A stretch of 64,000 nucleotides of DNA from Streptomyces sp. LaPpAH-108 (GCF_000373625.1 NZ_KB891996.1:62001-126000), one strand, 5' to 3'; numbered from the stretch's first letter, positions 14,639 to 24,017 are shown. Numbers and translations: made by a program. Notes: generated by a model not told the origin, from the letters alone.

Positions 14639-17166
14639 TGTTCCGCACCGCCCTGCGCAACGTCCTCGCGCACAAGGCCCGGCTCCTGATGACCGTGCTC
14701 GCCGTCATGCTCGGCGTGGCGTTCGTGTCCGGGACGCTGGTCTTCACCAACACCGTCTCCGATGCCTTCCAGAACAGCTCCGCCAAGGGCTTCGACGGGG
14801 TCGACGTGGCCGTCACCCCCCGCCACCAGGCGTCCAAGGGCGACCAGGTCGGCCACAACCCCGAGCTGACCGACGCCCTGCTCCAGAAGGCCGCGACGAC
14901 CCCGGGGGCGCGGTCCGCCACCGGTGTCGTCGGCGGCTTCACCGCCCTCGCGGGCAAGGACGGCAAGCTGGTCGGCAGCGGCTGGCAGTCCTCCGGCGGC
15001 AACTACTGGGGGACGAAGGACCCCCGCTACCAGCTCGTCTCCGGCCACGCCCCGCACGGCGCCGACGAGATCGCGCTCGACTCCAAGACCGCGCAGCGCG
15101 CCGGGTACAAGGTCGGCGACAAGGCCCGCCTCTCGGTCGACGGCCCGATCCTCACCCCGCGCGTCAGCGGCATCTTCACCACCGACGACGGCAACGTGTC
15201 GGCGGGCGGCAGCCTCACCCTGTTCGACACGCCGACCGCGCAGACCCTGTTCGGCAAGAAGGGCACGTACGACGAGATCGACGTGAAGGCCGCGCCCGGC
15301 ACCAGCCAGGGCGCGCTCAAGTCGGCCCTGGACAAGACGCTGCCCACCCAGCTGGTGGAGACCACCACCGGCAAGAAGCTCGCACAGGACCAGGCGAAGC
15401 AGATCGCCGAGGGCATGAGCGGCCTCACCAAGGTCCTGCTGGTGTTCGCCGGGATCTCCCTGTTCGTCGGTCTGTTCATCATCGCCAACACCTTCACCAT
15501 GCTGGTCGCCCAGCGCACCAAGGAACTGGCCCTGCTGCGCGCGGTCGGCGCCTCCCGGAGCCAGGTCACCCGCTCGGTGCTGACCGAGGCGGTCGTGGTC
15601 GGCGCGATCGCCGCGATCGCCGGACTCGCGGCCGGTGTGGGCATCGGCGCGGGACTGCGCTCCCTGCTCGGCACCATCGGCGCCGAACTGCCCGACGGCC
15701 CCCTGGTCATCACGCCGGGCACGGTGGTGGCCGCCCTCGTCGTCGGCATCGTCGTCACCGCGCTGGCCGCCTGGCTGCCGAGCCGCCGCGCCGCGAAGAT
15801 CCCGCCGATGGCGGCCATGAACAGCATCCACGCCAAGGCCACCACCAAGTCCCTGGTGCTGCGCAACACCCTGGGCGCGCTGTTCGCCGGTGCCGGTGTC
15901 GCCGTGGTCCTCGCGGGCCGGACGATGAGCACCGACAGCGGGCAGGTCGCGATGGGACTGGGCGCCGTCCTGCTCATCATCGGCGTGTTCGTGCTGACGC
16001 CGCTGCTGTCGCGCCCGCTGATCGCCGCCGCCGCGCCCGTGCTGCGCCTGTTCGGCATCTCCGGCAAGCTGGCCCGCCAGAACTCGGTGCGCAACCCGCG
16101 CCGTACGGCGGCCACCGCGTCCGCGCTGATGATCGGCCTGACCCTGATCACCGGTATGACGGTGATGGCGGGCAGCCTCCAGAAGTCAATCGACAAGATG
16201 GCGAGCGACTCGATCAGCGCCGACTACGTCGTCTCGATGTCCACCCAGGGACCGCTCTCCCCCAAGGTGGCCGAGAAGATCGCCGCCGTCGACGGGGTCG
16301 CCGCGAGCAGCCCGCTGCGCAACGCGCCCTCCCGCATCGACGGCAGGACGGAGTACCTGACCGGCGTCGACAGCCGTTCGATCGGTGAGCTGACCAACCT
16401 GAAGACGGACCAGGGCACCTTCACGGTGAGCGGCACCCGCGTCGTCGTGGACAAGGACCGGGCGAAGGACTACGGCTGGACGGCCGGTTCGCACCTCACC
16501 GTGCACTACGCCGACGGCAAGGCCCAGAAGCTGACCATCGCCGGGGTCTACGAGGGCAACGCCATGACCCGCGGCATCATGATCGACAACCGCACCCTCA
16601 CCCCGCATCTGACCACCCCGTCCGACATGCAGGTCATGGTCAAGATGAAGGACGGCGCCTCGGCGGCGGCCAAGGACCACCTGGAGAAGGCCCTCGGCTC
16701 CAACCCGGCGATCGCGGTCCAGGACAAGAAGGACATCTCCGACGGCGTCGCGAAGTTCTTCACCTTCATGCTGAACATGCTCTACGGCCTGCTCGGCATG
16801 GCGGTCGTCATCGCGGTCCTCGGTGTCGTCAACACCCTGGCGATGTCGGTCTTCGAGCGCTCGCAGGAGATCGGGATGCTGCGCGCGATCGGTCTGGAGC
16901 GCCGGGGCGTCAAGCGCATGGTGCGCCTGGAGTCCCTGGTGATCTCCCTGTTCGGCGGTGTGCTCGGCATCGGTCTGGGCGTGTTCTTCGGCTGGGCGGC
17001 CGGTGCGCTGATCGGCACGCAGATGCCGACCTACCAGCTGGTGCTGCCCTGGGACCGGATCGCGCTCTTCCTGGTCCTGGCGGCCCTGGTCGGCGTCCTG
17101 GCGGCGCTGTGGCCGGCCCGCCGGGCGGCCCGTCTCGACATGCTGACGGCGATCAAGGCCGAGTAG
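14638..17166 (+). CDS. FtsX-type ABC transporter permease
   Basis: The 842-residue permease is a duplicated FtsX protein. It has a first transmembrane helix near residues 16-37, a large extracytoplasmic MacB-like domain (about 40-250), three helices around 265-385 with the FtsX pattern QRTKELALLRAVGASRSQV, then a second half repeating this plan. The second FtsX block reads ERSQEIGMLRAIGLERRGV near residue 740, with final helices to 842. It partners the preceding ATPase. The machine probably does not make a through-channel for small solutes but moves peptides or lipids or transmits force across the membrane. Confidence 0.93.
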   Translation: MFRTALRNVLAHKARLLMTVLAVMLGVAFVSGTLVFTNTVSDAFQNSSAKGFDGVDVAVTPRHQASKGDQVGHNPELTDALLQKAATTPGARSATGVVGGFTALAGKDGKLVGSGWQSSGGNYWGTKDPRYQLVSGHAPHGADEIALDSKTAQRAGYKVGDKARLSVDGPILTPRVSGIFTTDDGNVSAGGSLTLFDTPTAQTLFGKKGTYDEIDVKAAPGTSQGALKSALDKTLPTQLVETTTGKKLAQDQAKQIAEGMSGLTKVLLVFAGISLFVGLFIIANTFTMLVAQRTKELALLRAVGASRSQVTRSVLTEAVVVGAIAAIAGLAAGVGIGAGLRSLLGTIGAELPDGPLVITPGTVVAALVVGIVVTALAAWLPSRRAAKIPPMAAMNSIHAKATTKSLVLRNTLGALFAGAGVAVVLAGRTMSTDSGQVAMGLGAVLLIIGVFVLTPLLSRPLIAAAAPVLRLFGISGKLARQNSVRNPRRTAATASALMIGLTLITGMTVMAGSLQKSIDKMASDSISADYVVSMSTQGPLSPKVAEKIAAVDGVAASSPLRNAPSRIDGRTEYLTGVDSRSIGELTNLKTDQGTFTVSGTRVVVDKDRAKDYGWTAGSHLTVHYADGKAQKLTIAGVYEGNAMTRGIMIDNRTLTPHLTTPSDMQVMVKMKDGASAAAKDHLEKALGSNPAIAVQDKKDISDGVAKFFTFMLNMLYGLLGMAVVIAVLGVVNTLAMSVFERSQEIGMLRAIGLERRGVKRMVRLESLVISLFGGVLGIGLGVFFGWAAGALIGTQMPTYQLVLPWDRIALFLVLAALVGVLAALWPARRAARLDMLTAIKAE

Positions 17167-17179
17167 CGGCCCGCGTACG

Positions 17180-17222
17180 GCGAAGGGGCCCCGTTCGGGA
17201 ACAGGAACGGGGCCCCCTTCGC
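17180..17222. terminator. Bidirectional terminator between permease and cfa genes
   Basis: GCGAAGGGGCCCCGTTC (17180-17196) pairs with 17205-17222 apart from one extra C. The hairpin begins 13 bases after the permease stop and serves the convergent cfa gene as well. Confidence 0.85.
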
Positions 17223-17227
17223 GTGCG

Positions 17228-18526
17228 TCAGCCGTGCCAGGTGCGCGGGCGCGGCGGGAGGCCCGAGGTGCCCGGCTCGGGGGTGCGGACGGCGAGGACC
17301 TGGTTGACGCCGATCCGGTTGCGCTCGAAGGCCAGCGCCGAGGCGGCCATGTACAGCAGCCAGACCCGGGCGCGGCCGTACCCGGCGAGCCGTACCGCCC
17401 GCTCCCAGTCCGCCTCAAGGCGGGTGACCCAGGCGCGCAGGGTCAGGGCGTAGTGCTCGCGCAGCACCTCCACGTCCCGCACCTCGAACCCGGCGCGCTC
17501 CAGCTGGGTGACGGTGGTGCCGAGGGGGGCGAGTTCGCCGTCGGGGAAGACGTAGGCGTCGATGAACGCGTCCACCTCGTACGCCGACTCGTCCCGCTGG
17601 GGACGGCGGGCGATCTGGTGGTTGAGCAGCCGTCCACCGGGCTTGAGCAGGCCGTACAGGTCGCGGGCGTAGTCCAGATAGCGTTCGGCGCCGACGTGCT
17701 CGGCCATGCCGATGGAGGAGATCGCGTCGTAGGGGCCGTCGCGTACGTCGCGGTAGTCCTGGACGCGGATCTCGACCCGGTCGGTCAGGCCCTCGTCGGC
17801 GACGCGCTTGCGGGCGTAGGCGGCCTGTTCCTGGGAGAGGGTGACGCCGACGACGCCGACGCCGTGCTCGCGGGCCGCGTGGATGGCCATGGAGCCCCAG
17901 CCGCAGCCGACGTCGAGCAGCCGCTGACCGGGCTTCAGACCGAGCTTGCGGCAGACCAGTTCGAGCTTGTCGCGCTGGGCGGACTCCAGGGTGCCGCCTG
18001 CCTCGGGGGCCTCCCAGTAGGCGCAGGAGTAGACCATGGAGGGGCCGAGGACGATCTCGTAGAAGTCGTTGCCCACGTCGTAGTGGTGGCTGATGGCCCG
18101 CTTGTCGGTGCGCCGGGTGTGCAGATGGCGGCGGGCGCGGACCTCCTCGCGCGGCGGGGCGGGCGGCAGCGGGGGTCCGGCCAGCCGCAGCAGTTCGCGG
18201 ATGCCCGCCCGGACGACGGGGTCGCGCAGGGCCTCGGCCAGCGTGCGGGAGTCCTCCCCGCGCTCCCAGATCAGCCCGGCCATCGCGCCGAGGGCGCTGT
18301 ACAGGTCGCCCTCGATGTCCAGGTCGCCGGAGACCCAGGCGCGGGCGAGCCCCAGTTCCCCGGGCTTGAAGAGGATGCGGCGCAGCGCCCGGCGGTTGCG
18401 CACGACGAGTACGGGAACGTTCGGCGGACCCGCCTGGGAACCGTCCCAGGCACGGATCCGCACCGGGAGCGGGGCTCCCAGCAGTTGCTCGGCAACACTC
18501 ACCAGTCGCGACGCGGCGTCGGCCAC
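17228..18526 (-). CDS. cfa: Cyclopropane-fatty-acyl-phospholipid synthase-type methyltransferase
   Basis: The 432-residue enzyme is predicted to transfer a methylene from S-adenosylmethionine to unsaturated acyl chains of phospholipids. The SAM-binding motif VGCGWGSMAIHAA lies in the middle, preceded by YSCAYWEAP, the usual substrate-side block (here from HYDVGNDFYEIVLGPSMVYS), and followed by SIGMAEHVG, which contains the conserved Glu. An N-terminal domain of about 140 residues matches full-length bacterial Cfa. GTG 18526 follows a GGAGG box by 8 bases; a TTG five codons upstream would have no site. Confidence 0.92.
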   Translation of the reverse strand: MADAASRLVSVAEQLLGAPLPVRIRAWDGSQAGPPNVPVLVVRNRRALRRILFKPGELGLARAWVSGDLDIEGDLYSALGAMAGLIWERGEDSRTLAEALRDPVVRAGIRELLRLAGPPLPPAPPREEVRARRHLHTRRTDKRAISHHYDVGNDFYEIVLGPSMVYSCAYWEAPEAGGTLESAQRDKLELVCRKLGLKPGQRLLDVGCGWGSMAIHAAREHGVGVVGVTLSQEQAAYARKRVADEGLTDRVEIRVQDYRDVRDGPYDAISSIGMAEHVGAERYLDYARDLYGLLKPGGRLLNHQIARRPQRDESAYEVDAFIDAYVFPDGELAPLGTTVTQLERAGFEVRDVEVLREHYALTLRAWVTRLEADWERAVRLAGYGRARVWLLYMAASALAFERNRIGVNQVLAVRTPEPGTSGLPPRPRTWHG

Positions 18527-18652
18527 GGTGCACACCTCCAAGACGGCGATCCCGGATGTCCGTTACCACGTAAACGACCGGACTACCCGGCACAGTCCCG
18601 CAATGGAGTTACAACAGGGCAAAAGAGCGTAGGCCGCACGGCGGCACGAACG

Positions 18653-18695
18653 CCGAAGGGCTCCCCGCACCACGGACAGCGGGGGAGCCCTTCGG
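18653..18695 (-). terminator. Terminator after ndh
   Basis: A perfect 14-bp inverted repeat (18653-18666 and 18682-18695) with a 15-base loop lies 21 bases beyond the ndh stop. Confidence 0.85.
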
Positions 18696-18715
18696 ATGAA
18701 GCGGGTGACCTGAGG

Positions 18716-20098
18716 TCAGGAGGCCTTGGCCTTCTCCTCGGTCTTGGCGGCGGCGGGAGCCGGGGCGGGCTTGGCGGCCTCGTAGAACTCCTCGCGCGGG
18801 TGCTCCATGGCGCCCAGCGAGACGACCTCGCGCTTGAGGAACATCGCGAGCGTCCAGTCCGCGAAGATACGGATCTTGCGGTTCCAGGTCGGCATCGCAA
18901 GACCGTGGTAGCCGCGGTGCATGTACCAGGCGAGACGGCCCTTGAGCTTGATCTTCATCTTGCCCATGACGATCATCGCCACGCCCTTGTGCAGGCCGAG
19001 ACCCGCGACGGCACCCTTGTTGGCGTGCTCGTACTCCTTCTGCGGGAAGCCCCGCATGCCGGAGACCACATTGTCGCCGAGGACCTTGGCCTGGCGCAGC
19101 GCGTGCTGGGCGTTCGGCGGGCACCAGGCGTTCTCGTTGCCCGCCTTGCGGCCGACGAGGTCCGGGACCTGGGCGTTGTCGCCCGCGGCCCAGATGTAGT
19201 CGGTGCCCTTGACCTGGAGGGTCGGCTCGCAGTCGACGTGACCGCGCGGGCCGAGCGGCAGGCCGTAGCGGGCCAGCGCCGGGTTGGGCTTGACGCCCGC
19301 GGTCCACACGATGGTGTCGGAGTCGACCTCGAGGCCGTTCTTCAGCACGACGTGGCCGTCGACGCAGGAGTCCATGGAGGTGGAGAGGTAGATCTCCACG
19401 CCCCGGCTCTCCAGGTGCTCCTTGCCGTACTGGCCGAGCTTCGGGCCGACCTCGGGAAGGATCTTGTCGGCGGCGTCGACCAGGATGAACCGCATGTCCT
19501 CGCGGGACACGTTCTTGTAGTACTTGGCCGCGTCGCGGGCCATGTCCTCGACCTCGCCGATGGTCTCCGCGCCCGCGAAGCCACCACCGATGAAGACGAA
19601 GGTGAGCGCCTTGCGGCGGATCTCCTCGTCGGTCGTGGAGTCGGCCTTGTCCAGCTGCTCCAGGACGTGGTTGCGCAGGCCGATGGACTCCTCGATGCCC
19701 TTCATGCCGATGCCCTGCTCGGCGAGGCCGGGGATCGGGAAGGTACGGGAGACCGCGCCGAGCGCGACGACCAGGTAGTCGAAGGGGAGTTCGTACGCCT
19801 CGCCCACGAGCGGGGCGATGGTCGCTACCTTGCGGTCCTGGTCGATGGTGGTGACCCGGCCGGTGAGGACCTCGGCCTTCGGCAGCACGCGTCGCAGCGG
19901 GACGACGACATGCCGGGGCGAGATGCTGCCGGCGGCGGCTTCGGGCAGGAAGGGCTGGTAGGTCATGTACGACCGGGGGTCGACGACCGTGACGGTCGCC
20001 TCGCCGTAGCGCATCTTCTTGAGGATGCGCCGAGCTGCGTACAGGCCTACGTACCCACCGCCTACTACGAGGATCCTGGGACGCTCCGTGGTGCTCAT
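18716..20098 (-). CDS. ndh: Type II NADH dehydrogenase
   Basis: The 460-residue flavoprotein oxidises NADH and reduces menaquinone without pumping protons. The FAD-binding Rossmann motif is VVGGGYVGLYAA near the N-terminus, and the NADH-binding one is FIGGGFAGAETIGEVED around residue 170. A third conserved FAD block, DYIWAAGDNAQVPD, lies near residue 320. Its C-terminus is an Ala/Lys/Pro-rich tail preceded by the amphipathic membrane-contact region. ATG 20098 starts MSTTERPRILVVGGG. A Rex-type palindrome lies about 320 bases upstream, so redox (NADH/NAD) control is likely. Confidence 0.95.
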   Translation of the reverse strand: MSTTERPRILVVGGGYVGLYAARRILKKMRYGEATVTVVDPRSYMTYQPFLPEAAAGSISPRHVVVPLRRVLPKAEVLTGRVTTIDQDRKVATIAPLVGEAYELPFDYLVVALGAVSRTFPIPGLAEQGIGMKGIEESIGLRNHVLEQLDKADSTTDEEIRRKALTFVFIGGGFAGAETIGEVEDMARDAAKYYKNVSREDMRFILVDAADKILPEVGPKLGQYGKEHLESRGVEIYLSTSMDSCVDGHVVLKNGLEVDSDTIVWTAGVKPNPALARYGLPLGPRGHVDCEPTLQVKGTDYIWAAGDNAQVPDLVGRKAGNENAWCPPNAQHALRQAKVLGDNVVSGMRGFPQKEYEHANKGAVAGLGLHKGVAMIVMGKMKIKLKGRLAWYMHRGYHGLAMPTWNRKIRIFADWTLAMFLKREVVSLGAMEHPREEFYEAAKPAPAPAAAKTEEKAKAS

Positions 20099-20587
20099 GC
20101 CATCGAGTATCCACCTGCTCCTGAGGGGTAGCTCGTGCGCCCCTTCACAAGGTTGGAGAGGGCCTGTGTTATCCTCCGCCGCCCACGTGACGCAGATCAT
20201 GTTCCGCGCGGGGAACTCAAGGTCGTTCTGACCCGTTGTCAAGGCCGCGTGAGCTGGCCCTCCGGCTTCTCGACCCCCTCATGGATCACCGTCCGGAGAC
20301 CCCTCGGACACCTCCACGAAACACCCGCGCAACGCTCTCGTGAGCACCCCTCAAGGGCCGTTGAGCCCTCGAATGGGTCAATGTGGCCCCTTGTGTTGCC
20401 CCCGGGGGCCGAATTCCTTGTGAAGAACTTCACGAAGCTTTCCGGCGAAGGGCCGCGAAGCGGCGTGTCGGCCGCCCCGCGACCCCGCTCATCCGTCGTA
20501 CGGCCTGCTCAGCCGCTCGCTACCGGGTGGTAACGAGCCTGCTGGGCAAGGCCGTACGGATGCGCCGTACGGGCAGGTCCCCGAGCG
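20099..20587. other. Long 5' region of ndh
   Basis: Nothing in these 489 bases looks coding. Besides the Rex-like site at 20418-20435 there is a palindrome GCCCCCGGGGGC at 20398-20409 and, on the reverse strand, a TTGACC box (revcomp of 20376-20381). I could not pair the box with a convincing -10. A leader of 250 bases or more would follow if transcription starts near it. Confidence 0.4.
20418..20435. promoter_or_regulatory. Rex-type operator upstream of ndh
   Basis: TTGTGAAGAACTTCACGA matches the Rex operator pattern TTGTGAA-N4-TTCACAA at 13 of 14 defined positions. Rex is the NADH/NAD-sensing repressor of respiratory genes in Streptomyces. The site lies between the 3' end of the DUF501-Ppx gene and the ndh start, so ndh is its only plausible target. 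Confidence 0.7.
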
Positions 20588-22117
20588 CTACGCCAGGGAG
20601 AACGCGATGCCGTCGAGGATGTCGTGCTCGCTGACGACGACCTCCTCGGCGCCGATCCGCTCCATGAGGGCGAGCAGGACCAGCGCGCCCGCGCCGATGA
20701 CGTCCACACGGCCGGGGTGCATCGAGGGGACCTCGGCGCGCTCGGCGTGGGTGGAGGAGAGCAGCCACTCGGTGATCTGGCGGACCCGGCCGCGCGTCAT
20801 GCGGGAGTGGTGGATGCGCGCGGGGTCGTACTCCGGCAGCTCCTGGTCGATCGCGGAGACGGTGGTGACCGAACCGGCGAGGCCGACCAGGGTGCGCGCC
20901 TCGCGCAGCGGGACGCTCTTCTCGGCGAGGTCCAGCGCGGCCTCGATGTCGGCCCGCATGGCGGCGACCTGCTCGGGCGTGGGCGGGTCGGTGACCCTGC
21001 CCTCCTCGACCAGATGGCGCTCGGTCATGCGCACACAGCCCACGTCCACCGAGCACGCGGCGCGCACCCGGTCCTCGCCGACGACGAACTCGGTGGAGCC
21101 GCCGCCGATGTCCACCACCAGATAGGGCTGGGCGAAGCCGTCGCCGCCGGTCAGCTCCTTGGTGGCGCCGGTGAAGGAGAACTCGGCCTCCTGGTCGCCG
21201 GAGATGACCTCGGGGTCGACGCCGAGGATGTCCACGACACCACTGACGAACTCGTCCCGGTTCTCCGCGTCCCGGGAGGCGGAGGTGGCCACGAACCGCA
21301 CCTTGTCGGCGCCCAGTTCGCGGATGACCCCGGCGTACTCGCGGCACGCGGCGAAGGTCCGCTCCAGCGCCTCGGGGGCGAGACGGCCGGTGCGGTCGAC
21401 GCCCTGGCCGAGGCGGACGATGGTCATACGGCGGTCCAGCTCGCGCAGCTCGCCCGTCGCGGGGTTCACGTCGGCGACGAGCAGGCGGATGGAGTTGGTG
21501 CCGCAGTCGACGGCGGCGACACGGGTGAAGCCGTCGGCGGACCCCGCGGGCTCCCCGGCCGTCGCCTCAGCCGTCTCCGGGGCGGCCGTCCCGCACGCGC
21601 CGCCCTCCGGCGTCACGCACGGGCCCTTCGCCCACCACTCGGGCAGCATCGCGATCGTCTCGTCGCCCAGCGGGTTCACCCCGGGGCCCGCGGCCAGCGA
21701 GTGGGCCACGAGGACGTGCAGGCACTTGACCCGGTCGGGCATGCCGCCCGCGCTGGGGAAGCCCGCCAGGACCTCGATCTCGTCGCGGCGCCGGATGTAG
21801 TCCTCGTGCGCGGCGCGGTAGGCGGCGGCCAGCTCGGGGTCGGTCTTCAGCCGCTCGGTCATCTCCTTCATGACGCCGTTCGCCTCCAGCGTGCCGATCG
21901 CCGAGGCGGCGCGCGGGCACGTCAGGTAGTACGTCGTCGGGAAGGGCGTGCCGTCGGGCAGCCGGGGGGCCGTCTCCACGACGTCCGGCTGCCCGCAGGG
22001 GCACCGGTGGGCGATGGCCCGCAGACCGCGCGGCGGACGGCCGAGCTGCTGCTTGAAGGCCGCCACGTCGGCTGCGGTGGGCTCGGTGCGCAAAGTGGGC
22101 GGCGGGGGCGTTTCCAT
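20588..22117 (-). CDS. DUF501 domain fused to Ppx/GppA exopolyphosphatase
   Basis: One open frame of 509 residues joins two proteins that are usually separate neighbours. Residues about 15-165 are a DUF501 domain with the two Cys blocks HRCPCGQPD and YYLTCPRAAS. After an Ala/Glu/Thr linker (about 170-195), residues 198-509 are a Ppx/GppA phosphatase of the ASKHA fold: VAAVDCGTNSIRLLVADV binds phosphate, and VDIGGGSTEFVVGEDRV is the second glycine loop. The latter hydrolyses polyphosphate and/or pppGpp. No stop or new start occurs in the linker region of the given sequence. ATG 22117 has GGAAG at a spacing of 6. Confidence 0.9.
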   Translation of the reverse strand: METPPPPTLRTEPTAADVAAFKQQLGRPPRGLRAIAHRCPCGQPDVVETAPRLPDGTPFPTTYYLTCPRAASAIGTLEANGVMKEMTERLKTDPELAAAYRAAHEDYIRRRDEIEVLAGFPSAGGMPDRVKCLHVLVAHSLAAGPGVNPLGDETIAMLPEWWAKGPCVTPEGGACGTAAPETAEATAGEPAGSADGFTRVAAVDCGTNSIRLLVADVNPATGELRELDRRMTIVRLGQGVDRTGRLAPEALERTFAACREYAGVIRELGADKVRFVATSASRDAENRDEFVSGVVDILGVDPEVISGDQEAEFSFTGATKELTGGDGFAQPYLVVDIGGGSTEFVVGEDRVRAACSVDVGCVRMTERHLVEEGRVTDPPTPEQVAAMRADIEAALDLAEKSVPLREARTLVGLAGSVTTVSAIDQELPEYDPARIHHSRMTRGRVRQITEWLLSSTHAERAEVPSMHPGRVDVIGAGALVLLALMERIGAEEVVVSEHDILDGIAFSLA

Positions 22118-22162
22118 GACTGCTTCCAGAGTGGCTTTCTGTGGGTCACCGGCGGGTGCCGG

Positions 22163-22639
22163 TCACTGGTCGGAGGCGTCGGCCTTGTCGACGCCGTCCC
22201 AGACGTTCGCGTACCAGGGCCGGTGGGCGGCCCCCTTGTCGGCGCGGGACTGCTTGGCCGCGCCGGGGTCGATCACCACGTACCCGGTCTCGCCGGGCAG
22301 CACGTAGTGCAGCCTGCGCCGGATCTGCTGTTCGGCGTAGGCGTCGTCCTGCCAGCGCGCCTTGATGTCGCGCAGTTCCTCGACGCGCGCGCGGGCCTGC
22401 TGCTGGCGGCGCTGGAGGTCGGCGATCTCGGCGCGCTGGGAGACGTACTGGCGCATCGGGTAGGCGAGCGCGACGATCAGCGAGCACAGCACCATGGCGA
22501 GCAGGGCGGCGCGGCCGGTGAGCCGGGAGCGGCGGGCCTGCCGCTTGGTCTGGGAGCGGTAGACACGGGCGGCCGTCTGCTCGCCGAGCAGCCGCAGCCT
22601 GGTCGTGGTGGAGAAACGGTCCCGGTCCCTCGTGGCCAT
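22163..22639 (-). CDS. divIC: Septum formation initiator DivIC/FtsB-type protein
   Basis: The 158-residue bitopic protein has a cytoplasmic basic N-terminus (about 1-40), one transmembrane helix (about 43-62) and an extracytoplasmic leucine-zipper coiled coil (QRAEIADLQRRQQQARARVEEL). A small conserved block follows (QIRRRLHYVLPGETGYVVID). It belongs to the FtsL/DivIC divisome subcomplex that triggers septal peptidoglycan synthesis. The order eno-divIC-DUF501-ppx is conserved in actinobacteria. ATG 22639 has GGGAGG 8 bases upstream. Confidence 0.92.
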   Translation of the reverse strand: MATRDRDRFSTTTRLRLLGEQTAARVYRSQTKRQARRSRLTGRAALLAMVLCSLIVALAYPMRQYVSQRAEIADLQRRQQQARARVEELRDIKARWQDDAYAEQQIRRRLHYVLPGETGYVVIDPGAAKQSRADKGAAHRPWYANVWDGVDKADASDQ

Positions 22640-22662
22640 CTTCCCCGCCTCCCGTTCACGCG

Positions 22663-22703
22663 TACGTCCCCGGACACGGTACGGGACCGGGTCCGGGGAC
22701 GTA
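22663..22703 (-). terminator. Terminator between eno and divIC
   Basis: A perfect 13-bp stem (22663-22675 with 22691-22703) with a 15-base loop lies 34 bases after the eno stop. Confidence 0.8.
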
Positions 22704-22736
22704 GGACGACTGGCGGGAGCCGGCTCCCGCGCAGGC

Positions 22737-24017
22737 TCAGCCCTTGAAGCGCGGGAAGGCGCTGCGGCCGGCGTAGACCGCGGCGTCGTCGAGGATCTCC
22801 TCGATGCGCAGGAGCTGGTTGTACTTGGCGACGCGCTCGGAGCGGGCCGGGGCGCCGGTCTTGATCTGGCCGCAGTTGGTGGCGACGGCGAGGTCGGCGA
22901 TGGTGACGTCCTCGGTCTCGCCGGAGCGGTGGGACATCATGCACTTGTAGCCGTTGCGCTGGGCCATCTCGACGGCGTCCAGGGTCTCGGTCAGCGAGCC
23001 GATCTGGTTGACCTTGACCAGCAGGGCGTTGGCGATGCCCTCCTCGATGCCGCGGGCCAGGCGCTCGGGGTTGGTGACGAACAGGTCGTCACCGACGATC
23101 TGCACCTTGTCGCCGAGGCGGTCGGTGAGGACCTTCCAGCCGGCCCAGTCGTCCTCGAACAGCGGGTCCTCGATGGAGACCAGCGGGTAGGCCGCGACCA
23201 GCTCCTCGTAGTACTCCGTCATCTCGGCGGCGGAGCGCTCCTTGCCCTCGAAGAGGTACTTGCCGTCCTTGTAGAACTCGGACGCGGCGACGTCGAGCGC
23301 CAGGGCGACCTGCTCGCCGGGGACGTAACCGGCCTCCTGGATGGCCTCGATGATGAGGTCGAGAGCCTCGCGGTTGGAGCCGAGGTTGGGGGCGAAGCCG
23401 CCCTCGTCGCCGAGACCGGTGGCCAGACCCTTGCGCTTCAGGACCTTCTTGAGGGTGTGGTAGACCTCGGCGCCCCAGCGGACGGCCTCGGAGAAGGACT
23501 CCGCGCCGATCGGCGCGATCATGAACTCCTGGATGTCCACGTTGGAGTCGGCGTGCGAGCCGCCGTTCAGGATGTTCATCATCGGCACCGGCAGCAGGTG
23601 CGCGTTGGGGCCGCCCAGGTAGCGGAAGAGCGGCAGGTCGCTGGCCTCGGAGGCGGCGTGGGCGACGGCGAGGGAGACGCCGAGGATGGCGTTGGCGCCG
23701 AGCGAGCCCTTGTTGTCGGTGGCGTCCAGGTCGAACATGGCCTGGTCGATCAGGCGCTGCTCGGTGGCGTCGTAGCCGACCAGCTCCGGGCCGATCTGCT
23801 CGATGACGGCGAGGACGGCCTTCTCGACGCCCTTGCCCTGGTAGCGGTTGGGGTCGCCGTCACGAAGCTCGATGGCCTCGAAGGCACCGGTGGAGGCGCC
23901 GGACGGAACGGCGGCACGACCCGTGCTGCCGTCGTCGAGGCCGACCTCGACCTCGACCGTGGGGTTGCCTCGGGAGTCCAGGATTTCCCGGGCTACGACG
24001 ACGTCGATGGACGGCAC
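22737..24017 (-). CDS. eno: Enolase (phosphopyruvate hydratase)
   Basis: The 426-residue glycolytic enzyme interconverts 2-phosphoglycerate and phosphoenolpyruvate. Conserved features seen are the N-terminus PSIDVVVAREILDSRGNPTV, the mobile loop SGASTGAFEAIELRDGD, the Mg ligand region SIEDPLFEDDW, the catalytic-Lys block VKVNQIGSLTET, and SHRSGETEDVTIADLAVA. I start at GTG 24017, six bases downstream of an AGGAG box; the ATG two codons earlier directly abuts the box and would be poorly placed. Confidence 0.97.
   Translation of the reverse strand: MPSIDVVVAREILDSRGNPTVEVEVGLDDGSTGRAAVPSGASTGAFEAIELRDGDPNRYQGKGVEKAVLAVIEQIGPELVGYDATEQRLIDQAMFDLDATDNKGSLGANAILGVSLAVAHAASEASDLPLFRYLGGPNAHLLPVPMMNILNGGSHADSNVDIQEFMIAPIGAESFSEAVRWGAEVYHTLKKVLKRKGLATGLGDEGGFAPNLGSNREALDLIIEAIQEAGYVPGEQVALALDVAASEFYKDGKYLFEGKERSAAEMTEYYEELVAAYPLVSIEDPLFEDDWAGWKVLTDRLGDKVQIVGDDLFVTNPERLARGIEEGIANALLVKVNQIGSLTETLDAVEMAQRNGYKCMMSHRSGETEDVTIADLAVATNCGQIKTGAPARSERVAKYNQLLRIEEILDDAAVYAGRSAFPRFKG

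Noticed and set aside
17234..20131. A 965-residue open frame antisense to cfa and ndh
   Set aside because: It is a by-product of GC-rich third positions on the opposite strand; composition is repetitive and real genes with full motifs lie on the other strand.
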